DNA of 64,000 bases from Balneola sp. Its GTDB lineage: Bacteria; Bacteroidota; Rhodothermia; Balneolales; Balneolaceae. The notes beneath the pieces were generated by a model that worked only from the letters and a program-made list of their open reading frames with translations, had not been told where the DNA came from and searched no databases. Shown here in pieces: positions 53,473 to 63,238 of this stretch. Position 1 is the stretch's first letter. Each line of letters begins with the position of its first letter. A program made the translations under genes and the position numbers. The stretch is taken from positions 492,632 to 556,631 of the forward strand of contig NZMW01000004.1 in the NCBI GenBank assembly GCA_002694685.1, in the 5' to 3' direction.

Positions 53473-56400
53473 TTAGACGACCATCGCATCTTCAACCAGC
53501 TTGTCTTGCTCGGCTTGATGGATTTTCTTCTGGCCGGCAGCAGGCGAAGCGGAAGCTTGACGACCTGCATAAGTTAACTTCTGACCATCTTGCAGCAGTT
53601 CCATAAATCGAGGTGCTACAAAGTTCCATGCTCCCATATTCTTAGGCTCTTCCTGACACCAAACGATATCTTTGATGTTTTTGAAGTCCTTCAATTGCTC
53701 CTGAATTTCGTCATCAGCAAATGGATAGAATTGCTCAAGACGTGCAATGGCAACATCATCAATTTCATTTTGCTGACGATATTTCAGTAGATCGTAATAA
53801 ACTTTACCAGAGCAAATAACCAATCGCTTCAGCTTTTTAGCATCGGTAAAATCATTGTCTATGATGAACGGCTGAAATTTTCCATCCGCTAAGTCATCCC
53901 GGCTGGAGGTAGCCATAGGGTGGCGTAGTAAACTCTTGGGCGTCATTAAGATAGCAGGACGTTTTTTCTCCTGAAGCGTTTGACGGCGCAGCATATGATA
54001 GTACTGAGCCGGTGTAGTTACATTCATCACCTGCATATTGTCCTCAGCACAAAGCTGGAGGAAACGTTCGAGTCGGGCAGAGGAGTGTTCGGGTCCCTGA
54101 CCTTCATAACCATGAGGCAAGTTCATAACCAACGCTGATTTCTGTCCCCATTTGGCTTCACTGGCAGAAATAAACTGATCGATGATAACTTGAGCGCCAT
54201 TCACGAAATCACCAAACTGAGCTTCCCAAATGACAAGCGCATCTAGTTTTTCAGCACTGTAGCCAAATTCAAAACCAAGGGCTGCGAATTCACTGAGCAA
54301 GCTATTGTGCACATGAAATTTAGCCTGATCTTCGGAAAGATTATTTAGCGGGGTGAACTTTTGATTAGTTTCGGTCCCATGAAGTACAGCATGTCGGTGA
54401 GAGAAAGTCCCTCGTTCAACATCTTGCCCAGTTAAACGAATAGTTTTACCTGATTTCAATAAAGAACCGAAGGCCAGCAGTTCAGCAAAGCCCCAGTCAA
54501 TTTTCTTCTCGTTGTTATTTACAATTTCAGCTCGCTTAGCAAGTTGCTTAAGAAGCTTTGGATTGGCGTCAAAATCTTTAGGGACCGTATTTAGCTTGAC
54601 CGCAATTTCTTTAAGGTCTTCAGCCGGATAAGTGGTATCCGGATATGCATTCCAATCCTCTTGAGGGGTTTCCGTACGATCGATGAGGTTATCGGTAATC
54701 TCAAGATTTGGTGCTTTTTTAGCATCCTCAAACGCTTCCTGAAGCAGCTGATCAAATTCATCAAAAATCTGCTGAGTTTCTTCTTTGGTGAGCTCACCAT
54801 TCTTAACCAAATGCTCGGTATATAAATCCCGAACCGGAGCATGATCGTTAATCTCTTTATACATGCCGGGTTGAGTAAATGCAGGCTCATCACCTTCATT
54901 GTGCCCGTGTTTACGATATCCGATCAGATCTATAATAACATCTTTGCCAAACTTCTGGCGATAATTGAGGGCCATTTGGATAGCATGAACAGCAGCTTCC
55001 GGAGTATCTCCATTCACGTGGAAAATCGGAGCTAAAATCATCTTGGCTAAGTCAGAGGCATACTCGGTTGAACGTCCGTCTTTAGGTAATGTCGTAAAAC
55101 CAATCTGATTGTTGATGATGATATGCATTGTTCCGCCGGTCTTATAACCTTCCAGCTGAGACATATTCAACGTCTCAGCAACAACGCCCTGACCTGCAAA
55201 AGCAGCGTCGCCGTGCATAAGCACAGGAACAACTCTTTTTGCTGGATCTTCTTTTTCATGATGATCCTGCATGGCACGAACGGCGCCTTCAACTACAGGA
55301 TTAACCGCTTCGAGGTGAGATGGGTTTGGCATCAGCTGCAGTTCAATTTCTGAACCATTGGCTGTTTTATGAGTTCCTCTTGCGCCAAGGTGATATTTTA
55401 CGTCACCGGAGCCTTGGATAGAATCGGGGTCTACATTTCCTTCGAACTCGGCAAAAACGCGATGGTAAGGTTTGTTCATTATGTTTACCAGCATATTCAG
55501 CCTTCCGCGGTGAGCCATGCCCATGAACATTTTCTCAATTCCATGATCACCAGCTTTTTCAAGCATGAAGTGAATCATGGGGATTAGGGAATCGGCACCC
55601 TCCAATGAAAATCGCTTGTGCCCGATGTACTTCTTATGGAGGAATTCCTCAAAAGCCATAGCTTGATTCAGCTTATGCAGAATTTCTCGCTTATGATCTT
55701 TACTAAGCTGGGCATTATTTCCCGTTGACTCCATACTTTCACGAAGCCATTTTCTTTCTTCCAGATCAAGCAGGTGCATATATTCAACGCCAATATTTCC
55801 GCAATAAGTATCACGGAGCAGGCTGATAATTTCACGAAGTGTAGCACGCTCTTTTCCTCCTAAACCGCCGCAATAGAATTCACGGTCAAGATCCCACAAC
55901 GAAAGTCCGTAGTATTCAAGGTCTAACTCGGGATTTTTGCCTGGCTCTTTTTCCAAAGGATCAAGATCGGCAAGTACGTGCCCGCGCATGCGGTACATAT
56001 TGATGAGTCTCCATACGCCTACAACCCGGCTGTCATGCTCAAGGGTATTTGCTCCACCAGAAAGCGGGCCGGAATATTTATCCTGTCCGTAGGGTAAAGG
56101 CTCGTAAGGGATGTCGAGGTCAGAAAAAATCTGATCATAAAAATCTTCTTGTCCACTGAGCAGCTCATCCATTCTCTTAAGGAACATGCCAGATTCAGCA
56201 CCCTGAATGACTCTGTGATCATAAGTAGAAGTCACCGTCATCACTTTACTGACACCCAGTTGATTCAGAACGTCTTTCGACATGGCTCTGTATTCAGCAG
56301 GATAATCAATAGCTCCTGTAGCAATAATAGCACCCTGAGTTTTCATTAGTCGGGGAACAGAAGAAACGGTACCTATGGTGCCCGGATTTGTGATGCTTAT

Positions 56401-57132
56401 AGTTGTTCCTTGAAAATCTTCTATTTGAAGATTACCATTTCGGGCTTTGTCAATGAGTTCAGCATACGCATGCAGAAACTCTTTGAAGTTCATTTTATCT
56501 ACGCCCTTGATGTTAGGAACAACGAGATTTCGGGAACCGTCACGGCTTTCAAGGTCAACGGCAACCCCAAGGTTTACAGAATCAGGAACAACCCGGTAGT
56601 GGTTTCCATCTTTATAGAGGTAGGAGCAATTCAGGCTTGGGAAGTCTTTTAATGCACGGATAATTGCCCAGGCAATAAAATGCGTGAATGAAGCTTTGGG
56701 TTCATTCCGTTTTAGTAAATGTCGGTTAATGATGGTTCGGTCTTCAACCATCATTTTAACTGGAAGTACACGAAGTGAGGTAGCCGTTGGTACCTCCAAA
56801 CTTTCGTCCATGTTTTCTACAATCTTGGTAGCAACCCCTTTAATTTTTTCCAGCGACGCATTCTTGGGAGCTTGAACTTCTTTCTTTGGTTCCTTTTTGG
56901 TTTCAGGTTGCTTTTGAGCAGTGCTTTCAGATCCATTTGAAGGTTGAGCAGAAGTTTTTTGCTCAGAGGGTTGAAGTTCATCCGGCTCAGTAGCATCAAC
57001 AGGTTTGCCTTCTAATTCATCAAAGTATCTTTTCCAGTGAGCAGGGACGGAACCGGGGTCTTGCTGATACTGGTCATAAAGTTCTTCTACGAGGGCTGAG
57101 TTAGGGCCAAATACAGTTTCAAGTGATTTCAA
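53473..57132 (-). CDS. kgd: 2-oxoglutarate dehydrogenase E2-E1 fusion (OdhA/Kgd type)
   Basis: A 1219-residue multifunctional protein. Order: an E1-type N-terminal segment (residues 1-32), a disordered Pro/Gln/Glu/Lys linker (about 45-90), an E2 succinyltransferase catalytic domain (about 95-335) with His306 in TYDHRVIQG, and the thiamine-diphosphate E1 domain (about 360-1219) with HRGRLNML, HGDAAFAGQG (His640), HIIINNQIGF and GTFSHRHAVLHG. There is no lipoyl domain, as in actinobacterial OdhA/Kgd, so lipoyl must be supplied by another E2. Converts 2-oxoglutarate to succinyl-CoA (or semialdehyde) in the TCA cycle. Single gene; no FHA-type OdhI inhibitor nearby. Confidence 0.93.
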   Translation of the reverse strand: MKSLETVFGPNSALVEELYDQYQQDPGSVPAHWKRYFDELEGKPVDATEPDELQPSEQKTSAQPSNGSESTAQKQPETKKEPKKEVQAPKNASLEKIKGVATKIVENMDESLEVPTATSLRVLPVKMMVEDRTIINRHLLKRNEPKASFTHFIAWAIIRALKDFPSLNCSYLYKDGNHYRVVPDSVNLGVAVDLESRDGSRNLVVPNIKGVDKMNFKEFLHAYAELIDKARNGNLQIEDFQGTTISITNPGTIGTVSSVPRLMKTQGAIIATGAIDYPAEYRAMSKDVLNQLGVSKVMTVTSTYDHRVIQGAESGMFLKRMDELLSGQEDFYDQIFSDLDIPYEPLPYGQDKYSGPLSGGANTLEHDSRVVGVWRLINMYRMRGHVLADLDPLEKEPGKNPELDLEYYGLSLWDLDREFYCGGLGGKERATLREIISLLRDTYCGNIGVEYMHLLDLEERKWLRESMESTGNNAQLSKDHKREILHKLNQAMAFEEFLHKKYIGHKRFSLEGADSLIPMIHFMLEKAGDHGIEKMFMGMAHRGRLNMLVNIMNKPYHRVFAEFEGNVDPDSIQGSGDVKYHLGARGTHKTANGSEIELQLMPNPSHLEAVNPVVEGAVRAMQDHHEKEDPAKRVVPVLMHGDAAFAGQGVVAETLNMSQLEGYKTGGTMHIIINNQIGFTTLPKDGRSTEYASDLAKMILAPIFHVNGDTPEAAVHAIQMALNYRQKFGKDVIIDLIGYRKHGHNEGDEPAFTQPGMYKEINDHAPVRDLYTEHLVKNGELTKEETQQIFDEFDQLLQEAFEDAKKAPNLEITDNLIDRTETPQEDWNAYPDTTYPAEDLKEIAVKLNTVPKDFDANPKLLKQLAKRAEIVNNNEKKIDWGFAELLAFGSLLKSGKTIRLTGQDVERGTFSHRHAVLHGTETNQKFTPLNNLSEDQAKFHVHNSLLSEFAALGFEFGYSAEKLDALVIWEAQFGDFVNGAQVIIDQFISASEAKWGQKSALVMNLPHGYEGQGPEHSSARLERFLQLCAEDNMQVMNVTTPAQYYHMLRRQTLQEKKRPAILMTPKSLLRHPMATSSRDDLADGKFQPFIIDNDFTDAKKLKRLVICSGKVYYDLLKYRQQNEIDDVAIARLEQFYPFADDEIQEQLKDFKNIKDIVWCQEEPKNMGAWNFVAPRFMELLQDGQKLTYAGRQASASPAAGQKKIHQAEQDKLVEDAMVV

Positions 57133-57475
57133 TGGATATAAACCTCTAAGGGATTTTGGCGGCGATTTAAAATAGTAGTAGATGCATACTCAATTTTTTC
57201 AATTAATGTATGCCTCTGTTAAATTCAATAACACTAAAATTAAGGATTACATTCTTAAAAAACGATATTTTATATGATTGCTATTTCAAAGACTTAGAGT
57301 AGTTGAATAGTAAATATTTGTTGAACCTTTAGTTTTCATCGAATGCATTAACTACATTAATAAAAGAATTTAAAGGGAAGGCGTTTTTATTATGAGCATA
57401 AGAGTTTATAGACTCGGAAGAATTCTTTCCTGCGCTGAAATTCATGTTGATAAATTTTAGACAGAAACTTCCAAG
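57133..57475. other. Intergenic region, divergent 2-oxoglutarate dehydrogenase / PAS kinase
   Basis: A 343-bp AT-rich stretch with the divergent promoters. It has a small hairpin GCATAC (57184-57189) / GTATGC (57208-57213) near the dehydrogenase start. At 57392-57460 lies a 22-codon ORF (ATG to TAG) behind an AAAGGGAAGG ribosome-site-like stretch; the frame is the same as the kinase, see the findings. No RNA gene is evident. Confidence 0.4.
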
Positions 57476-59668
57476 GTGCAGTTATTGAAAGGATTGAAAA
57501 AAAAGCTACTATCCGAAATCCCTTGCTGGTTAGCCAGTTCAAAGAATTCATACGTTTTAGTAACAGATGAAATAGGTGAAATTCTATTCGCTAACGACTA
57601 TTACAGAGAGGAATTCCTCGCCCATTCCCAATCCCCTCCCGCCAATTTTACGGATATCCTTCACCCCTCAGATATTCCTGAAATGAAAAACGGAATGCTG
57701 GCTTGTACCAATAATGGAAGGAAAAGTCCCTACACCATCATAAATAAGAGTAGGGTAAGCAACTCGAATAACTACAAAAGCATTAAGTGGGAGTGCAGTA
57801 TTTTTGACTCATCAAGTGAGGGCAAGCCTTTGCTGATACATTTAGGCCATGATGTGGTGATTATGGAAAATGAGTCAGAATATAAATCCAAGACAAGTAA
57901 TTCATTAAATGAACTAATTGATGATCTCCAGATTGGAGTGGTAATACAGGATGTAAATTCGAATATACTACTGTCTAACCAGAAAGCTGAAGAGCTATTG
58001 GGGGTTAGTAAAAATGATTTACATGGACGGCCTGCAGATCATGAGGAGTGGGAAATCATCAAAGAGGATGAAACCGAATTCCCCACACAAGAATTACCAG
58101 TGGCACAAGCCATAGCTACCAAAAAATACGTCCATGACGTTATGATGGGAGTTTATAATCCAAAGAAGGAGGATTATTTATGGTTTTTGGTAGACTCGAA
58201 TCCTCAATTAAATGAAGAGGGAGAAGTAGAGCGTGTTGTTACTACTTTTATTGATGTTAGTGATAGAATAAAAGCCGAGAACGCCATCAAGAAGCAACAA
58301 CAACAGTTGCAGATAATGATGAATCACGCCCCGATGGTGATTTTTTTGAAAGACATTTCGGGCAAATATTTGTTCTTCAATAACCTTTATAAAAGTTTCT
58401 TAGGAAAAGATTTAAAGCCCGGTATTACCGATTATGACATTTTTGACAAAGACTTTGCCGATTGGTGTAAAAACAAAGACCGAGAGGTTATTGAAAATGA
58501 CAAGATTATCAACTTTAAACACCGAATTGGTGAGCAGGTTTTTGATGAAACTAAATTTCCTATAAAAGACAGTAATGAGAACGTTTATGCTTTGGGTGGT
58601 TTTTCTCAGAATATCACCAAACAAAAGAAGGAAGAGGAGAGGCTTAAGCTGCTCGAAAAAGTAATCACGAGTACGGAAGATGCTGTCCTGATTACAAAGG
58701 TGGAGGGTACGGATATTTCTGAGTTTAAAATCATGTACGCAAATCAGGCTTTTTATAATCTTACAGGGTACAGTGAGGAAGAGGTAATGGGGAGAAACCC
58801 TCTTTTCCTTCAGGGTGAGAATACCGACAAACAGAAGTTGCTAAGGTTAAAGAAGGCACAAGAAAACCTAGAAGCCTGTGAACTTCAAATAATTAATTAC
58901 AAGAAAGATAAAACAGAATTTTGGGTGAACCTAAGGCTGGTACCTGTTACAGACGAAGAAGGAAATTGTACCCACTGGATTTCAGTTCACCAAGATATAA
59001 CTGAAAGGGTAAGGCAGGAAAAGGTTTTAAAAAAGGCGCTTTCGGAAAAAACGACCCTGCTCTCCGAAATCCATCACAGGGTAAAAAACAACTTGGCCAT
59101 CGTTTCTGGTTTGCTAGAACTGCAGAGCATGGAGGTTGAAGACCCGATCAAAATTCCACTAAAGCGAAGTATAAACCGTATTCAGTCTATCGCGATGGTG
59201 CACGAGTTGATGTATCAAACGGAGCAATTATCTTCAGTGAACCTTAAGAACTATCTGGATAAACTGATCCCGGGTATTTACAGAACCATGCAGTCAGATA
59301 AAGAGATTAAAATTAATCAGAATGTGCAAAATTGTAAGGTAAACATAAATCAGGCCATACCGCTCGGTCTACTGATGAATGAACTACTGACCAATTCCTT
59401 TAAATATGCTTTTCAGGAAACTGATGTCGGACAAATTAACATTTCGATAGAGATCGAAGATGGGAAACTCGACTTTAGTTATAATGATAGCGGACCAGGT
59501 TTTAAGCATGATAATGATTTTAAGGATACAAACAGCCTTGGGCTAAGTCTTATTAATGCCCAACTCGAACAGCTTCACGCTGATTATCAGGTTAATACCG
59601 AAGGTCGCTTTGAACTTTCATTTAGCTTTTCCATTTCAAAAAGAGGACCACACTCTAACATTCGTTAA
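57476..59668 (+). CDS. Multi-PAS sensor histidine kinase (HisKA_2 / HWE-like)
   Basis: A 730-residue cytosolic kinase. Four PAS regions follow each other (about residues 18-125, 140-262, 273-380 and 390-510), then a HisKA_2 dimerisation domain with the acceptor motif EIHHRVKNNL (His533-His534), and a HATPase_c domain (about 630-725) with NELLTNSFKYAF and DSGPGF. The last PAS (GRNPLFLQG at residues 439-447; NYKKDKTEFWVN downstream) looks LOV-like but has Pro442 where photoactive LOV domains have Cys. The start used is GTG 57476. Orphan: no response regulator next to it. Confidence 0.88.
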   Translation: MQLLKGLKKKLLSEIPCWLASSKNSYVLVTDEIGEILFANDYYREEFLAHSQSPPANFTDILHPSDIPEMKNGMLACTNNGRKSPYTIINKSRVSNSNNYKSIKWECSIFDSSSEGKPLLIHLGHDVVIMENESEYKSKTSNSLNELIDDLQIGVVIQDVNSNILLSNQKAEELLGVSKNDLHGRPADHEEWEIIKEDETEFPTQELPVAQAIATKKYVHDVMMGVYNPKKEDYLWFLVDSNPQLNEEGEVERVVTTFIDVSDRIKAENAIKKQQQQLQIMMNHAPMVIFLKDISGKYLFFNNLYKSFLGKDLKPGITDYDIFDKDFADWCKNKDREVIENDKIINFKHRIGEQVFDETKFPIKDSNENVYALGGFSQNITKQKKEEERLKLLEKVITSTEDAVLITKVEGTDISEFKIMYANQAFYNLTGYSEEEVMGRNPLFLQGENTDKQKLLRLKKAQENLEACELQIINYKKDKTEFWVNLRLVPVTDEEGNCTHWISVHQDITERVRQEKVLKKALSEKTTLLSEIHHRVKNNLAIVSGLLELQSMEVEDPIKIPLKRSINRIQSIAMVHELMYQTEQLSSVNLKNYLDKLIPGIYRTMQSDKEIKINQNVQNCKVNINQAIPLGLLMNELLTNSFKYAFQETDVGQINISIEIEDGKLDFSYNDSGPGFKHDNDFKDTNSLGLSLINAQLEQLHADYQVNTEGRFELSFSFSISKRGPHSNIR

Positions 59669-59682
59669 GAGTTCACTAAATT

Positions 59683-59712
59683 CTAATTGCTCCTGCGAAT
59701 GAGAGCAATAGA
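59683..59712 (+). terminator. Possible terminator after the PAS kinase
   Basis: ATTGCTC (59686-59692) pairs perfectly with GAGCAAT (59703-59709), loop of 10 nt, and TCT/AGA extends the stem across a one-base bulge. It lies 15 bp after the kinase stop. There is no T-run, so an intrinsic terminator is only weakly supported. Confidence 0.3.
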
Positions 59713-59806
59713 AAATAAAGCCATTCAGAAGCTTTAATTCGCTTTCGTCAAGCCCTATATTCAAGTTCTGAAAATTCAGACTAAAGCAGATCAAAAAAAT
59801 TAAGGA

Positions 59807-61606
59807 ATGAGCGAAAATTCAGCTAAGAAAAAGACCGGCGCAGAAAATATTAATTGGGACTTATCCGATCTTTATTCATCAAACGAAGACCCTCAACTAG
59901 CCAAAGACAAAAAGAAAGTTTTAGAACAAGCTGAGGCTTTTGGTAACAAGTATCGAGGAAAAGTCTCTGAGTTGGATGCAGGTGCATTCAAGGGCATGCT
60001 GGATGAATACGAAGATATTTTAGATTTAGCCGGAAAGTTAGGCTCTTTCGCATATTTGCAATGGTCAACCGATACCACCAATACGAGTTATGGAAAGCTG
60101 GTTGCTGAGTCTAATGAGCTATCATCTGAAGTGAGTCAAAAACTGGTTTTCTTAGATGTAGAATGGCTTGAAATTCCGGATGAAGATGCTCATAAGCTGA
60201 TCGAGAGTGAAGAACTTAGTAAGTATAAGCATTACCTGGAGAGTTCTCGACGGTACAAAGAACATGTGCTCGAGGAAAAGCAAGAGCAGATTTTGTCCGC
60301 GAAATCAGTTACGGGTAGAAGTGCGTGGGTTCGCTTTTTTGATGAAACGCTGGGCTCAGCCAAATTTGAACTCGATGGTGAAGAACTTAGTGAGCAAGAA
60401 GTACTTAGTAAGCTACATGAAAGCGACCGTGATTTAAGGATACGTGCACATGCTTCTCTTACTAATAAATTTAATGATCTTAGCCGCTCATTGACCTTTG
60501 TATTTAATACCCTCCTGGCTGACAAATCGACCAATGACAAGCTGCGTAAGTACGATAGCTGGATTGACTCCAGAAACCTCTCCAATCAAACCGATAAGGA
60601 AACGGTTAACGCTCTTGTTGATTCCGTGACTTCAAAGTATGATTTGGTTCAGCGGTACTACAAACTCAAGCAGCAGTTGCTCGGGCTCGACGAAATGAAG
60701 GATTATGATCGGTATGCCCCGATTATGAAAAATGAGGCAACGATAGATTGGACTTCGGCAAAAGAAATGGTGCTGGATTCTTACACCAATTTCCATCCAC
60801 AGATGGGGAAAATTACCGAAGAGTTTTTTGAAAAAAGCTGGATTGATGCAGCCATTAAACCTGGCAAAAGAGGAGGTGCGTATTCGGCAGGTACAGTTCC
60901 GTCTGCTCACCCATATGTTTTTATGAATTTCGATGGAAAAATAAGGGATGTGCAAACACTGGCTCATGAACTTGGGCACGGTGTACATCAGTACTTATCG
61001 AGACAGCAAGGAGTTCTCCAATCTTCTACTCCGTTAACTACCGCTGAGACGGCATCTGTATTTGGTGAAATGCTGGTTTTCCAGAAGTTGATGAAAGAGC
61101 TGGATGATCCAAAAGAAAAACTAGCTCTTCTAATAGGCAAAATTGACGATACCATAGCTACCGTTTTTCGTCAGATTTCCATGAATCGTTTTGAGCATGC
61201 CATGCATACAGCTCGCAGAGAAGAAGGCGAATTGACAACCGAACGGTTTTCAGAACTTTGGATGGAACAGCAAAAAGCTCTTTATGGGGATTCAGTTTCA
61301 CTCACCGATGAGTATGGAATTTGGTGGAGTTACATTCCTCATTTCTTGCACACCCCGGGTTATGTTTATGCGTATGCATTTGGGGAGTTACTGGTTCTGG
61401 CCCTCTATGAGGAATACACTCAAAGACCTGATGGATTCTCAGATCGCTATCTGGAATTATTGAGTGCTGGAGGTTCTGAATGGCCTCAAGACTTAGTGGC
61501 TAAAATGGGTCTGGATATTACTCAGCCTGATTTCTGGAACAAGGGACTGTCTTCTTTCGAACGAATGGTGGAAGAAGCAGAAGAAATGGCGAGAGTGATA
61601 AAGTGA
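59807..61606 (+). CDS. pepF: Oligoendopeptidase F
   Basis: Cytosolic zinc peptidase (M3 family, subfamily M3B) that degrades short peptides. The 599-residue protein has the HEXXH zinc site HELGHGVHQYL (His387, Glu388, His391) and the third ligand Glu about 25 residues later in TAETASVFGE. The N-terminal part (about residues 1-190) is the helical lid seen in PepF. ATG 59807 lies 10 bp after an AATTAAGGA stretch that may be a ribosome site. The stop lies inside an octamer repeat (GTGATAAA), part of the inverted array downstream. Confidence 0.95.
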   Translation: MSENSAKKKTGAENINWDLSDLYSSNEDPQLAKDKKKVLEQAEAFGNKYRGKVSELDAGAFKGMLDEYEDILDLAGKLGSFAYLQWSTDTTNTSYGKLVAESNELSSEVSQKLVFLDVEWLEIPDEDAHKLIESEELSKYKHYLESSRRYKEHVLEEKQEQILSAKSVTGRSAWVRFFDETLGSAKFELDGEELSEQEVLSKLHESDRDLRIRAHASLTNKFNDLSRSLTFVFNTLLADKSTNDKLRKYDSWIDSRNLSNQTDKETVNALVDSVTSKYDLVQRYYKLKQQLLGLDEMKDYDRYAPIMKNEATIDWTSAKEMVLDSYTNFHPQMGKITEEFFEKSWIDAAIKPGKRGGAYSAGTVPSAHPYVFMNFDGKIRDVQTLAHELGHGVHQYLSRQQGVLQSSTPLTTAETASVFGEMLVFQKLMKELDDPKEKLALLIGKIDDTIATVFRQISMNRFEHAMHTARREEGELTTERFSELWMEQQKALYGDSVSLTDEYGIWWSYIPHFLHTPGYVYAYAFGELLVLALYEEYTQRPDGFSDRYLELLSAGGSEWPQDLVAKMGLDITQPDFWNKGLSSFERMVEEAEEMARVIK

Positions 61607-61723
61607 TATAGTGAGGTTGCCGGTTTATATCTTAAAGATCGTTAAATACAGAACCGGCAGTACAAACAGATTTGGGTGAAATATCACCATATCCAACACT
61701 CTATCACTTTATCACCAAATCAC
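61595..61723. repeat. Inverted octamer repeat arrays after pepF
   Basis: The left part repeats GTGATAAA, GTGATATA, GTGAGG from 61595 to 61616, covering the pepF stop codon (61604-61606). The right part is the inverse, CACTCTAT, CACTTTAT, CACCAAAT, CACC, from 61697 to 61723. Left 61595-61612 pairs with right 61698-61715 at 17 of 18 positions, 85 bp apart. The transcript could form a long stem that buries the pepF stop. Confidence 0.8.
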
Positions 61724-61774
61724 CTAAAAATTCCTTACAATTCAATTCGACTAACAGTTATTAAAACATAGCAA

Positions 61775-63238
61775 ATGTCTTTAGATCGTCAAGAAAAAGC
61801 TCTTCGAGAGTACAAACAGATTCTGCAAGATCTGGTACACCTGCTGCGGACTTCAACAAAAGTTCAGCTATCCTATTTATGTTGGGTAAATAAATCCCGG
61901 CAGCAATTTGTCTGGGAAACCAACAGCACAGGTTTGCCCAATGTCATGTTCCAGGATCGTGTGGCTTTTGAAAACCACTTTCTCAATGAGTTTAAAGATA
62001 CAGAAGAGATTGTACAGCTGGTTGTTGGAGAGGATATTCCAAAAGCTAAACTAATCCACTATTTTGACTTCGTTCAGGCTAAGCATATTCTCATAATCCC
62101 ATTTATTAATAAGGGTGAGACCGTTGCGCTAACGGTTTTAGAAAGTGAGCAAGAAATTGATCAGGAAGAAATCCATGACCGGATTATGTCCTACAATAAT
62201 GCCTTGGTAAGTGTTTTGGACACCTATCTTGAGGTTGTTGATTTACATGAACAGCAACAGGAATGGGATGATTACGAACAATCGCTTGCACAGATTGACT
62301 ACCGGGCACATCGGGTTGAAATTCTTACCAAGATGATCAACGAAATGCAGAAGAATTTACCCAACGGTGGTGCAGTTTTACTGGCTCCGGGCATGGAATC
62401 CTGGAATGTAGTCTTACGATCCCGAAGTACTAATACAGCCCCTAAACTGGGTCTTCAGCTGGAAGAAAAGAGCGTTGCATATGAGGCTCTGGAAAAAGGT
62501 GAGCCCGTTTTTACGATGCACTTCAATAATAACCCGCGGCGCATCACCTCTCATGAAAAAAGAACGGAAGGTGCTACCTATGCTATCCCGGTTATGATTC
62601 ATGATCGCCGGCAGGGTGTGGTAGTTTGTTATGATAATGATCCGCTTACTTTCAAAGAATCGACCAAGCATAAACTTTCAAATTTAGTTCGGATCGCAGC
62701 GCTAAGTATTCAATCATCCGTAAAAAAATCCGGAATGATAGAGGAATTATTGACTCAGAACTTTGGGGCATTTATGCCTGAGCTCTGGGAAGTGGCTCTT
62801 AATAATGAACTGTTTAAAGCCAAAAGTGGGAATCAGGAAAAGACCTGGTTAGTATTAATAGCCCCTGATGATGTATCCGGCCTGAGAACAAAATATCGTT
62901 TGGAAGACCTTCAGAAAATTCAAACCGATTTTGTCACAGTCTTGAATCCCACCCGATATGGTGTTCCCGGTTACGTAGGTTACAATTCCGATTATGTATA
63001 TGCGGTTCTTATTCAAAGTGATGATGAAGAAGCCGTGGTTTTCTGGATGGAGAAAATGAAGTCAAAGCTAGAAGCTGGGATGAATCTTTCTATAGGCGGA
63101 ACCCTGCGGGCTCAATTTAAAGCCGGGTATACTCAGCTTAATGATGAAAACGGGAATGCTTATCAGGTGATTGAAAAGGCTAAAAAAGCATTGTCTAAAG
63201 TGATGAATGATAATGAGGCAGAGTTGGTGGAAGGTTAA
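61775..63238 (+). CDS. GAF-domain protein with degenerate GGDEF-like C-terminus
   Basis: A 487-residue cytosolic protein. Two GAF-like domains are suggested by the alpha/beta pattern (about residues 10-155 and 190-330), with a helical linker rich in Gln/Glu between them. The last 130 residues follow a GGDEF layout (strand WLVLIAPDDV; helix; YNSDYVYAVLIQSDDEEAV; strand-turn FKAGYTQLND; final helix AKKALSKV), but the GGDEF signature itself is replaced by YNSDY, so no diguanylate cyclase activity is expected. Domain names are inferences from pattern. The stop overlaps the deoB start by 1 bp (TAATG), so the two genes are translationally coupled. Confidence 0.65.
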   Translation: MSLDRQEKALREYKQILQDLVHLLRTSTKVQLSYLCWVNKSRQQFVWETNSTGLPNVMFQDRVAFENHFLNEFKDTEEIVQLVVGEDIPKAKLIHYFDFVQAKHILIIPFINKGETVALTVLESEQEIDQEEIHDRIMSYNNALVSVLDTYLEVVDLHEQQQEWDDYEQSLAQIDYRAHRVEILTKMINEMQKNLPNGGAVLLAPGMESWNVVLRSRSTNTAPKLGLQLEEKSVAYEALEKGEPVFTMHFNNNPRRITSHEKRTEGATYAIPVMIHDRRQGVVVCYDNDPLTFKESTKHKLSNLVRIAALSIQSSVKKSGMIEELLTQNFGAFMPELWEVALNNELFKAKSGNQEKTWLVLIAPDDVSGLRTKYRLEDLQKIQTDFVTVLNPTRYGVPGYVGYNSDYVYAVLIQSDDEEAVVFWMEKMKSKLEAGMNLSIGGTLRAQFKAGYTQLNDENGNAYQVIEKAKKALSKVMNDNEAELVEG

